NCBI GenBank assembly: GCA_963798445.1
Contig: CAWCTH010000003.1
Span: 930,001 to 994,000, forward strand
Direction of reading: 5' to 3'
Length of the DNA stretch: 64,000 bases
Source: DASXAI01 sp963798445
Lineage (GTDB): Bacteria; Actinomycetota; Acidimicrobiia; Acidimicrobiales; Ilumatobacteraceae
Below the pieces are notes generated by a model. The model was not told where the DNA came from. It worked only from the letters and a program-made list of their open reading frames with translations, and did no database searches. Positions 1 through 8,723 of this stretch are shown here, piece after piece. The position numbers were made by a program, and so were the translations under genes. Within the stretch, counting starts at the first letter, position 1. Each line of letters opens with the position of its first letter.

Positions 1-1255
1 CGCCGTAGTCGCTGCCGATGTTCTTCAGATCGGCCACGTCGCTGTCGAGATGCACCCGGTAGCGCGCCGGCAACGGCAGCGGCCACACCGGCTCGTCGGC
101 CCGTTCGGCGGCCGCCTGCACCTGCGCCACCCAGCCGTCGTCGTTGCCCATCACCCCGGCGATCTCCAGGCCGAGGGCGCTCATGCACGCACCCGTCAGC
201 GTGGCGATGTCGATGATGGCATCGGCGCCGTCCTCCACGGCGAGGCCGAGCCCGTCGGCCAGCACGAGCCGGCCCTCGGCGTCGGTGTTGTGGATCTCGA
301 CGGTGGTGCCGTCGCGGAACGTGAGCACATCGCCGAGCTTCAATGCACTGCCCGACGGCATGTTGTCGGTGCAGCAGAGGTAACCCGTCACCTTCACCTT
401 GGGCTTCGTGACCGGCAGCGCCGTCATGGCCGCCAACACGGCGGCGGCCCCGCTCATGTCCATCTTCATGGCGACGTGCATGGCGTTCGACGGCTTCAAC
501 GAGATGCCGCCGGAGTCGTAGGTGATGCCCTTGCCCACGAGCGCCACCGTGGCCGACGGCCGCCGCGGGGTGTACGTCAGCTTCACGAGCCGCGGCGGCT
601 CGGTCGAGCCCTGGTTCACGCCCAGCAGCCCGCCGAGGCCCATCGTGGCGATGGCGTCCTCGTCGAGCACCTCCACGTCCAGACCGGCGGCGCCACCTTC
701 GGCCTCGGCCCGGGCCGCCAGGTCGCGGGCCGTCAGGTGACCCGGCGGGGTGTTGGCCAGGTCGCGTCCCAGGCTGACAGCACCGGCGATGGCCGCGCCC
801 CGGGTGGCGCCCGCCGTCCGGGCCGGCGCCGACGCCGCCGGCCCCAGCAACACCACGCGCTCGATCGACGACGGTGTGGGGTTGCGCTTCAGCGCCAGGT
901 ACCGGTACGAGCCCAGTACGAACCCTTCGGCCACCGCTTGCGCGGCGGCCCGAGGATCGACCCCGTCGACATCGGCCAGCGACGTGGCCACCACCGTGGC
1001 GGCCGACGACGACCGCGCCAATACGGCGGCGGCGGTGCGCAACACGGCCGGCGTGACCTTGCCGCGCGCCCCGAGACCCACGTACACGTACCCGGGCACG
1101 GCGGCGGCGTTGCCCAGGCTGCCGCGGAAGCCGAGCAGCTCCAGTTCCCGACGCGACAGCCCGCCGCGGGGCACGGGACCGTCGCTGTGGACGCCGATGC
1201 CGGTGACGTCGGCCGCCCGCGGACGGGTGACGGCGGTGTCGAAGGTGATGGCCAT
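1..1255 (-). CDS. pepA: Leucyl aminopeptidase (M17 family), C-terminus outside window
   Basis: Cytosolic two-metal aminopeptidase that removes N-terminal residues from peptides. The frame starts at ATG 1255 and runs out of the window after about 418 residues, so roughly the last 70-80 residues of a normal M17 protein are missing. The catalytic half is visible: the metal-ligand stretch LVGKGITYDSGG, then MKMDMSGAAA, and the family signature NTDAEGRL. The N-terminal third is the usual non-catalytic domain. It lies 9 bp behind the adenosyltransferase gene, with an AGGAG Shine-Dalgarno overlapping that gene's stop region, so the two are probably cotranscribed. Family assignment is firm; the physiological substrate is not known. 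Confidence 0.93.
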   Translation of the reverse strand, partial: MAITFDTAVTRPRAADVTGIGVHSDGPVPRGGLSRRELELLGFRGSLGNAAAVPGYVYVGLGARGKVTPAVLRTAAAVLARSSSAATVVATSLADVDGVDPRAAAQAVAEGFVLGSYRYLALKRNPTPSSIERVVLLGPAASAPARTAGATRGAAIAGAVSLGRDLANTPPGHLTARDLAARAEAEGGAAGLDVEVLDEDAIATMGLGGLLGVNQGSTEPPRLVKLTYTPRRPSATVALVGKGITYDSGGISLKPSNAMHVAMKMDMSGAAAVLAAMTALPVTKPKVKVTGYLCCTDNMPSGSALKLGDVLTFRDGTTVEIHNTDAEGRLVLADGLGLAVEDGADAIIDIATLTGACMSALGLEIAGVMGNDDGWVAQVQAAAERADEPVWPLPLPARYRVHLDSDVADLKNIGSDYG

Positions 1256-1264
1256 GGGCTGCTC

Positions 1265-1837
1265 CTACTGAGGCGGGCGAGATTGGCGGGAGGACAGCGA
1301 GTGGCCCTCTTGCCAACGGGCGAGGGTCCACAAGAGATCGGACAGGCGGTTCAGGTAGATCACGACCAGCGAGGGGGGCGGGGCGGCGACGAGGGCATGA
1401 CGCTCCGCCCGGCGCACGACCGTGCGAGCCACGTCGAGCAGGGCCGCCACCTTGGTCTCGCCGGGAACGACGAACTCGGTCGGCGGATCGAACCGCTCCG
1501 ACGTGACGTCGATCTGCTGCTCCAGCGCGTCGATCATGGCCTCCGTGACAGCGGAGACGCCCGGCTTCAGCTTGTGGCGGTTCTCGGGCAGCGTGGCCAG
1601 TTCGGCCATCAGCACGTAGAGGTCCCGCTCGATGACGACGATCGTGCCGGCCAGCCCGGTCTCCGAGCCCATCGCCTCGGGCTCGATCTCGGCGCGCGCC
1701 AAGCCCAGGAATGCCTGCGCCTCGTCCACCGCGCCATACGCCGTCGGGAGCTCGCTGTCCTTGCGGACCCGCCCGCCGTACAGCAACCCGGTCGTGCCGT
1801 CGTCGCCCGTGCGGGTGTACACCTTCTCCCGTGCCAT
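1265..1837 (-). CDS. PduO-type ATP:cob(I)alamin adenosyltransferase
   Basis: Transfers the adenosyl group of ATP to cob(I)alamin to make adenosylcobalamin. The 190-residue protein has the family N-terminus KVYTRTGDDGTTGLLYGG (nucleotide-binding loop), the RRAERHALV helix and the C-terminal NRLSDLLWTLAR motif, and its length is normal for the family. A TAACCT hexamer lies 9 bp before the ATG, so the message may be leaderless. Cobalamin-dependent methionine synthase is encoded 2.2 kb away on the other strand, which suggests local B12 use, although MetH itself needs methylcobalamin. A coenzyme-B12 mutase elsewhere in the genome is the likely client (inference). Confidence 0.93.
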   Translation of the reverse strand: MAREKVYTRTGDDGTTGLLYGGRVRKDSELPTAYGAVDEAQAFLGLARAEIEPEAMGSETGLAGTIVVIERDLYVLMAELATLPENRHKLKPGVSAVTEAMIDALEQQIDVTSERFDPPTEFVVPGETKVAALLDVARTVVRRAERHALVAAPPPSLVVIYLNRLSDLLWTLARWQEGHSLSSRQSRPPQ

Positions 1838-1846
1838 GGCGGCCGC

Positions 1847-1852
1847 AGGTTA
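1847..1852 (-). promoter_or_regulatory. Candidate -10 box (TAACCT) for the adenosyltransferase gene
   Basis: On the minus strand TAACCT ends 9 bp before the ATG at 1837. Its first three bases are the TAA stop codon of the upstream permease. The short distance implies a leaderless or nearly leaderless transcript. No -35 element was identified. Confidence 0.5.
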
Positions 1853-2935
1853 CTGGAGGGGCTTCTCCAGCCGGCTGAGCGTGACGGCATCGGCGTCGGT
1901 CGGCGCTAGCTCGTCCAGCAGGCTCACGACGAAGACGGCCACCGCCACGCCGTAGAGGGCCCCGCCGAGGCCGTAGAGCTCGAAGGCCACCATGGCGACG
2001 ACGAGCGGTAGCACGGGTCCGATGCGGATGCTGCGGCGGTCGAGGCGGGGCTGCACGATGAACGCCTCGACCAGTTGGAACGCGACGAACGACACCAGCA
2101 GCACGACGGCGCGGGGGCTGCTCGGCTCGAGGCCGAGGGCCAGCAGCACGATCGGCAAGCTGCCGACCAGCACGCCCAAGTACGGGATCACGGAGAACAA
2201 GGCAACGACCAGCGCCAGCACGAACGCGCCCGGGAGGCCGATGACCCGGCACATGAGATAGGCGACCAGTCCCACGATCGTCGCCCGGCCGAGGTTCAAC
2301 ACGACGTAGCGCCACCAGCGGTCGTAGCTCCGGGCGAGGACACGCGCGGCGTTGGCTCGGCGGGTGTCGTCGCTGATCTGGCGCAGCCCGCCGTCGACCA
2401 GGCGCGGGCCGTGCAGCAAGAGGAAGATGGTCAGCACCGACCCGGCGACGTAGGCGAAGCCCCGCGTGGCGGCGGCACTGATCGTCTCTTCGCCCGACGC
2501 GCCGCCGGTGACGCGCGACGGCAGCGCCTGGACCAGTTCGGTGACGCGCTCGGTCAGCCCGAACTCGCGCGCCGCCTGACCGAAGCGGGCGCTGTTCTCG
2601 ATGCTGCGCGCCGCGTCGGGGGCCGCTTCCTGCAGCTTGGTGGCCTCGCGGCGAAGGTCGTCCAGCGTGCCGTAGGCCAGGCCCCCCACGGCGGCGGCCG
2701 TCACCAGCACCACGAAGATGAGCGCCAGGGCACGGGGGACGTAGCGCGCCAGTGCCGCCACCGCTGGGTGCAGCAGCGCCGCCAGCACCGCCGCCGCCGC
2801 CAGCCAACCGAGCACCCGCACGGAACGACCCACCACGTTGCGGGCGACGAGACCCAGACCGAGCAGGGCCACGAAGACGACGATCGAGCCGGCGGTCACC
2901 CGCAGCCGCGTGGTGTTGCCCGCATTGGCGTCCAC
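1850..2935 (-). CDS. AI-2E family transporter
   Basis: Multi-pass membrane protein of the AI-2E/UPF0118 family; members export autoinducer-2 or act as ion antiporters, so the substrate is unknown. About 361 residues with several hydrophobic helices (e.g. GSIVVFVALLGLGLVA near the start) and the C-terminal family region with FALSVIPYLG-like and FIVQPRLDRR segments. The frame stays open further upstream, but that part is antisense to the next gene, so I chose GTG 2935: a TAGGTT hexamer sits 7 bp upstream of it. It is divergent from a second AI-2E gene only 24 bp away. Two paralogues in this arrangement suggest co-regulation or a heteromer (inference). Confidence 0.85.
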   Translation of the reverse strand: MDANAGNTTRLRVTAGSIVVFVALLGLGLVARNVVGRSVRVLGWLAAAAVLAALLHPAVAALARYVPRALALIFVVLVTAAAVGGLAYGTLDDLRREATKLQEAAPDAARSIENSARFGQAAREFGLTERVTELVQALPSRVTGGASGEETISAAATRGFAYVAGSVLTIFLLLHGPRLVDGGLRQISDDTRRANAARVLARSYDRWWRYVVLNLGRATIVGLVAYLMCRVIGLPGAFVLALVVALFSVIPYLGVLVGSLPIVLLALGLEPSSPRAVVLLVSFVAFQLVEAFIVQPRLDRRSIRIGPVLPLVVAMVAFELYGLGGALYGVAVAVFVVSLLDELAPTDADAVTLSRLEKPLQ

Positions 2936-2942
2936 CCGGCGC

Positions 2943-2952
2943 AACCTACTGT
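2943..2952. promoter_or_regulatory. Overlapping divergent -10 boxes between two AI-2E genes
   Basis: On the minus strand TAGGTT covers 2943-2948; on the plus strand TACTGT covers 2947-2952. They share the TA pair at 2947-2948. Each is followed by exactly 7 bp and then a start codon (GTG 2935 on minus, ATG 2960 on plus). This fits two leaderless promoters that cannot be occupied at the same time. Confidence 0.6.
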
Positions 2953-2959
2953 GGCGGCG

Positions 2960-4057
2960 ATGGCGGACCAGAAGGACCGAGCGCTCGTCGTCGACCTCGA
3001 CTGGCGCACGTCCGTCGTGGCCGTCGCCGCCGTCCTCGGCCTGTTCGCCGTCTTCGAGTTGGTGCAGGGCGCCCGCCAGACGATCACCTGGATCGTGATC
3101 GGTTCTCTGCTGGCCATGGCCCTGAACCCGCTCGTGGTGGCGGTCGCCCAACGGTTCCACCTGCGTCGGGGCATGGCCGTCGGCACGGTGCTCACCGCAC
3201 TGGTGGCCCTCGGTGCCGCGGCCGTGCTGCTCCTCGGTCCGCCTGCGCTGCGAGAAGCCCAGAACGTCAGCGCCGACCTACCCAACGTCGCCAACGAGCT
3301 GGGGGGCGTGCCGCTCATCGGCAAGACCCTGCGCCAGAACGACGTCCCGGCCAAGATCGACCAGTTCCTGCGCGACCTCCCGTCCCGGCTGGGCAAGGAC
3401 GACGAACCGGTCGTCACCGCCGTCCAGGCCGTGCTGGGCGGCGCCCTGGCCGCCACCGTGACGCTGCTCGTCACTGTGGCGCTGCTCCTCGATGGCCGCC
3501 GGGCGTTGCGGGCCGTGCGACGGCTCGTGCCGGTCGACCACCGGGAGCGCTTCGACCGGGCCACGAGCGTGCTGTATCGCACCGTCGGCCGCTACTTCGC
3601 CGGGTCGCTCCTGGTGGCCACCCTGGCCGGCCTCAACATCCTCGTGTTCGGCCTGGCGCTGGGCGTGGCCCTGGCGCCATTGGCGGCCCTGTGGGCCACC
3701 CTCACCAACCTGATCCCCCAGATCGGTGGGTTCCTGGGCGGCTCGTTCTTCGTGCTGCTGGCCTTCGCCCACAGCCCGACGGTCGGGGTGATCTGCCTGA
3801 TCGAGTTCCTGCTCTACCAGCAGCTCGAGAACCACGTCATCCAGCCGACCATCGTGGGTGAGGCCGTCGACCTCTCCCCACCGATCACGATGATCGCCGC
3901 CCTCGTCGGCGCGTCGGCCGCCGGCGTGCCCGGCGCGCTGGTGGCGGTGCCCCTGCTCGGGGCGGCGAAAGTGCTGGCCCTGGAGCTGCGACCACCCCCG
4001 GCGGGCCGCGAACCGCGCCCCCACCGGCGCCTCAAGTTGCCCTTCAGGCGCAGATGA
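2960..4057 (+). CDS. AI-2E family transporter
   Basis: Second AI-2E/UPF0118 permease, 365 residues. The N-terminus has two closely spaced helices (TSVVAVAAVLGLFAVFEL and ITWIVIGSLLAMALNPLV), the middle holds a soluble segment, and the C-terminal half has the family pattern NLIPQIGGFLGG followed by YQQLENHVIQPTIVG and VPGALVAVPLLG. ATG 2960 is preferred because a TACTGT box lies 7 bp upstream and the coding signal begins there. It ends 22 bp before metH. Substrate unknown. Confidence 0.88.
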   Translation: MADQKDRALVVDLDWRTSVVAVAAVLGLFAVFELVQGARQTITWIVIGSLLAMALNPLVVAVAQRFHLRRGMAVGTVLTALVALGAAAVLLLGPPALREAQNVSADLPNVANELGGVPLIGKTLRQNDVPAKIDQFLRDLPSRLGKDDEPVVTAVQAVLGGALAATVTLLVTVALLLDGRRALRAVRRLVPVDHRERFDRATSVLYRTVGRYFAGSLLVATLAGLNILVFGLALGVALAPLAALWATLTNLIPQIGGFLGGSFFVLLAFAHSPTVGVICLIEFLLYQQLENHVIQPTIVGEAVDLSPPITMIAALVGASAAGVPGALVAVPLLGAAKVLALELRPPPAGREPRPHRRLKLPFRRR

Positions 4058-4064
4058 GAACCCG

Positions 4065-4070
4065 TAGCAT
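4065..4070 (+). promoter_or_regulatory. Candidate -10 box (TAGCAT) for metH
   Basis: TAGCAT lies 9 bp before the metH ATG in the 22-bp gap after the permease gene. This is compatible with a leaderless transcript and leaves no room for a cobalamin or SAM riboswitch. Confidence 0.45.
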
Positions 4071-4079
4071 GGAACGATC

Positions 4080-7000
4080 ATGGCGCAGTCGTTCCTCGAA
4101 GCGGTCTCACAGCGGGTGGTCGTCTACGACGGTGCCTTCGGCACCTACATCCAGTCGCTCGACCTGAGCGCGGACGACTTCGGCGGGTCCGATCTCGAGG
4201 GCTGCAACGAGCACCTCGTGCTGACCCGGCCCGACGTGATCGCCGCCATGCACGACGACTTCCTCACGATCGGTGTGGATGTGGTGGAGACGGCCACGTT
4301 CGGGGCGTTCTCCACGGTGCTGGCCGAGTACGACATCGCCCACAAGGCTTACGAGATGAACCGGCGCGCCGCCGAGATCGCCAAGGACGTGGCGTCCGGC
4401 CACTCCGCTGCTGGCCGGCCGCGCTACGTGGCCGGTTCCATCGGGCCGGGCACCAAGCTCCCGTCCCTCGGTCACATCGCCTTCACCGACCTGCGCGACG
4501 CCTACGAGGAGCAGGTGCGCGGCCTGCTCGACGGCGGCGCCGACCTCCTGCTGATCGAGACCTGCTACGACTTGCTCCAGACGAAGGCGGCCATCGCCGC
4601 GGCGCGCCGGGCCATGGCCGCCGTCGGACGCCAGGTGCCCATCCAGGCCCAGGTCACCATCGAGACCACAGGGCGGATGTTGGTCGGGTCGGAGATCGGC
4701 GCCGCCCTCACGTCGCTGCAGGCGATGAAGCCCGACATCCTCGGCCTCAACTGCGCCACCGGCCCCCGGGAGATGACCGAGCACATCCGGTACCTGTCGC
4801 AGTCGTGCCCGGTGCCCATCTCGGTGCTGCCCAACGCGGGGCTGCCGTCGATCGTGGACGGCCACACCCACTACGACCTCACGCCCGCCGACCTCGCCGA
4901 GCACCAGGCCCGCTTCGTCACCGAGTACGGCGTGCAGGTGGTGGGGGGCTGCTGCGGCACGACGCCGGCCCACATCGCCGCCGTCATCGAGGCGGTCCGG
5001 GATCTCGAGCCCCTGCGCCGCCAGGCCGTCGTCGAGCCGTCGGTGTCGTCGATCTACTCGCCGGTGCCCATCCACCAGGACAGCTCGTTCCTCATCATCG
5101 GCGAGCGCACCAACGCCAACGGCTCGCGCGCCTTCCGCGACGCCATGCTGGCCGGCGACTGGGACCTGTGCGTGAAGATGGCCAGCGACCAGATCCGCGA
5201 GGGTGCGCACGTGCTCGACGTGTGCGTCGACTACGTCGGTCGTGACGGCACCGCCGACATGGACGAGATCGCCCGCCGCTTCGCTACCCAGGCCAGCGTG
5301 CCGCTCGTGCTCGACTCCACGGAGCACCAGGTGCTCGAGGCCGCGCTGCGCCACATCGGCGGCCGGGCCATCCTCAACTCGGCCAACCTGGAAGACGGCG
5401 AGCTGCCCGGCAGCCGGATGGATCAAGTGTTCTCGCTGGCGCGCGACTACGGCGCCGCCGTCATCTGCCTGCTGATCGACGAGCGGGGCCAGGCTCGCGA
5501 CGTCGAGTGGAAGATGGAGGTGGCCCACCGCCTCCACCAGATCGCCACCGAGCGCTACGGGCTGTCGGCGTCCGATCTCATCTTCGACGCCTTGACCTTC
5601 CCGCTGTCGACCGGCGACGACGATCTGCGCCGTGACGCGCTCGAGACCATCGAGGCCATCCGGCGCATCAAGGCCGAGATCCCCGGGGCCAACACCGTCC
5701 TCGGTGTCTCCAACGTCTCCTTCGGGCTGTCGCCGCCGGCGCGCCACGTCCTCAACTCGGTGTTCTTGCACGAGTGCGTGGAGGCCGGCCTCGACGCCGC
5801 CATCGTGCACGCGGCGCGCATCATGCCGCTCAACCGCATCCCCGCCGAGCAGCTCGAGGTCGCCATGGATCTCGTCCATGATCGGCGCCGTCCCGACTAC
5901 GACCCGCTCACCAAGCTCCTCGACGTGTTCGCCGGCGTGCAGAACGTCACGACCGAGAAGGAAGACCGCAGCGGCTGGCCGGTGGAGGAGCGCCTGAAGG
6001 CGCGCATCATCGACGGTGACCGCGACGGGCTCGTGGCCGACCTCAACGACGGCCTGGCCAACGGCTGGACCCCGCTCGACCTCGTGAACGACGTCCTCCT
6101 CGACGGCATGCGCACGGTGGGCGAGCTGTTCGGCTCGGGCCAGATGCAGCTGCCGTTCGTGCTGCAGTCGGCCGAGACCATGAAGGCCGCCGTCGCCCAC
6201 CTCGAGCCGCTCATGGAGAAGGTGGAAGGCCAGACGTCGAAGGGCCGGCTGGTGCTGGCCACGGTGAAGGGCGACGTCCACGACATCGGCAAGAACCTCG
6301 TCGACATCATCCTCACCAACAACGGCTACGAGGTGTTCAACCTCGGCATCAAGGTGCCGATCGCTGACATGGTGGCCAAGGTGAAGGAGGTCGACGCCGA
6401 CGCCATCGGCATGAGCGGCCTGCTCGTGAAGAGCACCCTCATCATGCGCGACAACCTCAAGGAGCTGAACGAGCTGGGTCTGGCCGAGACGCCCGTCCTG
6501 CTCGGCGGCGCGGCGTTGACCCGCACGTACGTGGAGAAGGACCTGCGCGAGATCTACGAGGGTCGTGTCTTCTACGGCCGCGACGCGTTCGAGGGCCTTC
6601 ACACCATGGACCGGCTCATGACGATGAAGCGCAGCGGCACCGACGACCCCGACTTCGGTCGTGAGCTGTCGGGTCGGGTGCTGCCGAAGCGGGCGTCGGA
6701 ACGCGCCGCCGAGGTCGATCCCGCCACCATCCCGTCGCGCTCGCCGTCCGTCGTCACCGACAACGAGGTCTTCGTGCCGCCCTTCATCGGCTCGCGGCTC
6801 GTCAAGGGCATCTCCCTCGACGAGATCGCCGTATACATCAACGAGACCGCATTGTTCCGCAACCAGTGGCAGTATCGCCCCGAGGCCGGCGAGAACGACG
6901 ACGCCTTCAAGGACCGCATCCGGCCCCAGCTCCGAGCCATGCTCTCGGACGCCAAGGCATCGGGTGTGCTGGTGCCGCACGTCGTCTACGGCTACTGGCC

Positions 7001-7562
7001 GGTCAACAGCGACGGCACCGACCTGGTCGTGTGGACCGACGAGTCGCGCGCCACGGAGGCGACACGGTTCGCCTTCCCCCGCCAGCGCATCGAGCCGTGG
7101 CTGTGCATCGCCGACTTCTTCCGCTCCGTCGACAGCGGCGAGACCGACTACGCCGCCTTCCACATCGTCACGATGGGCAACCCGGTCTCCGAGGCGGCGG
7201 CCGAGCTCTTCGCCCAGAACCGCTACCAGGAGTACCTCATGCTCCACGGCCTGGGCGTGGAGATGGCCGAGGCCACCGCCGAGCTGTGGCACCGGCGCAT
7301 CCGCGAGGAATGGGGCTTCGCCGCCGAAGACGGCGCCACCATCGGCGGGCTCTTCCGCCAGCAGTACCGCGGCGGCCGGTACTCGTGGGGCTACCCGGCC
7401 TGCCCCAACCTGGAGGACAACGCCACCGTGGCGCAGCTCCTGGGAGCCGAGCGCCTCGGCATCGAGGTCAGCGAAGAGACCGGCTGGCAGTACCAGCCCG
7501 AGCAGACCACCTCGGCCATCATCTGCCACCATCCCCAGGCGAAGTACTTCGTCGCCCGCTAG
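4080..7562 (+). CDS. metH: Cobalamin-dependent methionine synthase
   Basis: Transfers the methyl group of methyltetrahydrofolate to homocysteine through cobalamin. All four modules are present in 1160 residues. The homocysteine domain (about 1-320) has zinc cysteines in GLNCATG (C225) and GGCCGTTP (C291, C292). The folate domain (about 340-610) contains FLIIGERTNANGSR and ANTVLGVSNVSFG. The cobalamin domain (about 640-870) has DVHDIGKNLV, the D-x-H-x-x-G motif whose His ligates cobalt. The C-terminal reactivation domain has YSWGYPACPNLED for S-adenosylmethionine binding. Length is typical and no key residue is missing. It is a stand-alone gene. Confidence 0.97.
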   Translation: MAQSFLEAVSQRVVVYDGAFGTYIQSLDLSADDFGGSDLEGCNEHLVLTRPDVIAAMHDDFLTIGVDVVETATFGAFSTVLAEYDIAHKAYEMNRRAAEIAKDVASGHSAAGRPRYVAGSIGPGTKLPSLGHIAFTDLRDAYEEQVRGLLDGGADLLLIETCYDLLQTKAAIAAARRAMAAVGRQVPIQAQVTIETTGRMLVGSEIGAALTSLQAMKPDILGLNCATGPREMTEHIRYLSQSCPVPISVLPNAGLPSIVDGHTHYDLTPADLAEHQARFVTEYGVQVVGGCCGTTPAHIAAVIEAVRDLEPLRRQAVVEPSVSSIYSPVPIHQDSSFLIIGERTNANGSRAFRDAMLAGDWDLCVKMASDQIREGAHVLDVCVDYVGRDGTADMDEIARRFATQASVPLVLDSTEHQVLEAALRHIGGRAILNSANLEDGELPGSRMDQVFSLARDYGAAVICLLIDERGQARDVEWKMEVAHRLHQIATERYGLSASDLIFDALTFPLSTGDDDLRRDALETIEAIRRIKAEIPGANTVLGVSNVSFGLSPPARHVLNSVFLHECVEAGLDAAIVHAARIMPLNRIPAEQLEVAMDLVHDRRRPDYDPLTKLLDVFAGVQNVTTEKEDRSGWPVEERLKARIIDGDRDGLVADLNDGLANGWTPLDLVNDVLLDGMRTVGELFGSGQMQLPFVLQSAETMKAAVAHLEPLMEKVEGQTSKGRLVLATVKGDVHDIGKNLVDIILTNNGYEVFNLGIKVPIADMVAKVKEVDADAIGMSGLLVKSTLIMRDNLKELNELGLAETPVLLGGAALTRTYVEKDLREIYEGRVFYGRDAFEGLHTMDRLMTMKRSGTDDPDFGRELSGRVLPKRASERAAEVDPATIPSRSPSVVTDNEVFVPPFIGSRLVKGISLDEIAVYINETALFRNQWQYRPEAGENDDAFKDRIRPQLRAMLSDAKASGVLVPHVVYGYWPVNSDGTDLVVWTDESRATEATRFAFPRQRIEPWLCIADFFRSVDSGETDYAAFHIVTMGNPVSEAAAELFAQNRYQEYLMLHGLGVEMAEATAELWHRRIREEWGFAAEDGATIGGLFRQQYRGGRYSWGYPACPNLEDNATVAQLLGAERLGIEVSEETGWQYQPEQTTSAIICHHPQAKYFVAR

Positions 7563-7571
7563 TTCGGGCCG

Positions 7572-8723
7572 TCAGCCCAGGCCGAGGTACCGGGCCATCG
7601 GGTCCAGCCAGACCAGGTCCTGGCCGAGCTGCACGCGGTAGGCCTCCTCGTAGCAGCTGTCACCGGGGTCGGACCGGCCGCCACCCTCCAGCGGGCAGGC
7701 GGCTTGCAACGAGGCGCCCAGGAAGCGCGCCACCGCCTGGAGGAAGGCCGGGTCGTCGTCGGCCGTGGTCACGAAGTAGACGGTGCCGTCGACCCCACCG
7801 ATGGGCACGGCGTTGCTGCCTCGGGGCGGCGTGCTGCTGACCGTGACCGGTCCCTCGGACTGCACCGAGGCGGTGACGTCCCACAGCTGTCCCATGTTGC
7901 CGAACAGGTCCTGGACGAACGTTTGGATGCCCCGCTCGGCCACGCCGATCACCAGCGCCCCACGATCCTGGGCCTGGCGCAGGGTCGGTGAGTTCGACGG
8001 ATCGAGCGACGGGTAGCGCACCCCCGGCTGCTGGCTGCTGGCCTCGTCACGCTGGGCCAGGGCCGCTTTTCGGGTCTGATCGTCCTGGATCGACTGCGGC
8101 TCCCATGGCCCAACCCCGATGCCGCTCGATCCGCTCTGCGCCTGCTGGTTGGCGCCCACGACCGCCGAGCCGCCATCGCCCTCGACCCGTACGAAGCCCT
8201 GGGCGACCTGGATCGTGGCGGTCTCGCCGTCCCAGCCCAGCAGGAACACGGGGTCGGCGGCGGTCACGACCACTCCGCCGGCCACGAACTGCTTGAGCTG
8301 GCCGTCCGTCGAGGTGCGGCACAGCGCCGTGCCCCGCTTGACGTCCACGAGGGAACCGTCGCCCGGCTCGACCTGGACCTCGCTGTCGGTCTCCACCTGG
8401 CAGAAGGGAAGGAGCTTGCCGAGAGCGAAGATGACCTTCCCGTTCGGCTCGGTGCTGATCAGGTCCTGGCGACCCACGCCTTGGCCCTCGAAGGCGTCGG
8501 CCCCACCGACCCGGCCACCGACCGGCACGATGCCCGTCACCTGCCCGATCGTCTCCTTGGCCGGCGTCGTGCCCGCCGGAGCATTCGTGTCGTTCGTGTC
8601 GACCGGCCCGGCGGTGTCGGCCGGCGCCGTGGTGATCCCGGTGGCCGGCGTGACCGTGCCGCCGCCACCACCGCAGGCAACGGCGGTGAGCACCAGCGCC
8701 AGCACGACGGCGAGACGCCTCAC
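7572..8723 (-). CDS. Lipoprotein with FecR-like region
   Basis: Predicted secreted lipoprotein of 383 residues. It has a short charged N-terminus, a hydrophobic segment and a lipobox ending AVAC followed by a run of Gly, then a Thr/Ala-rich linker to about residue 50. The middle (about 55-190) reads like a FecR-type beta domain (RQDLISTEPNGKVIFALG, then VKRGTALCR and VVVTAADPVF). The C-terminal part contains LRQAQDRGALVIGVAERG, which resembles the start of a solute-binding fold, and paired cysteines (ACPLEGGG...GDSCYEEA). GTG 8723 is chosen because it overlaps the upstream stop by 4 bp (GTGA), giving translational coupling to the pentapeptide protein. Function unknown. Confidence 0.7.
   Translation of the reverse strand: MRRLAVVLALVLTAVACGGGGGTVTPATGITTAPADTAGPVDTNDTNAPAGTTPAKETIGQVTGIVPVGGRVGGADAFEGQGVGRQDLISTEPNGKVIFALGKLLPFCQVETDSEVQVEPGDGSLVDVKRGTALCRTSTDGQLKQFVAGGVVVTAADPVFLLGWDGETATIQVAQGFVRVEGDGGSAVVGANQQAQSGSSGIGVGPWEPQSIQDDQTRKAALAQRDEASSQQPGVRYPSLDPSNSPTLRQAQDRGALVIGVAERGIQTFVQDLFGNMGQLWDVTASVQSEGPVTVSSTPPRGSNAVPIGGVDGTVYFVTTADDDPAFLQAVARFLGASLQAACPLEGGGRSDPGDSCYEEAYRVQLGQDLVWLDPMARYLGLG

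Noticed and set aside
50..1909. Plus-strand open frame across the start of the window
   Set aside because: It is antisense to the aminopeptidase and adenosyltransferase genes, whose motifs are unambiguous.
2936..3160. N-terminal extension of the minus-strand AI-2E transporter
   Set aside because: The extra residues are polar antisense sequence of the divergent gene, and they would bury both -10 boxes.
4057..4080. Cobalamin or SAM riboswitch before metH
   Set aside because: Only 22 bp separate the stop from the metH start, and a -10-like box lies within them.
4107..7532. A very long open frame on the minus strand opposite metH
   Set aside because: It is the mirror of a fully conserved MetH; its residues are His/Arg/Val-rich as expected of antisense GC-rich DNA and show no domain.
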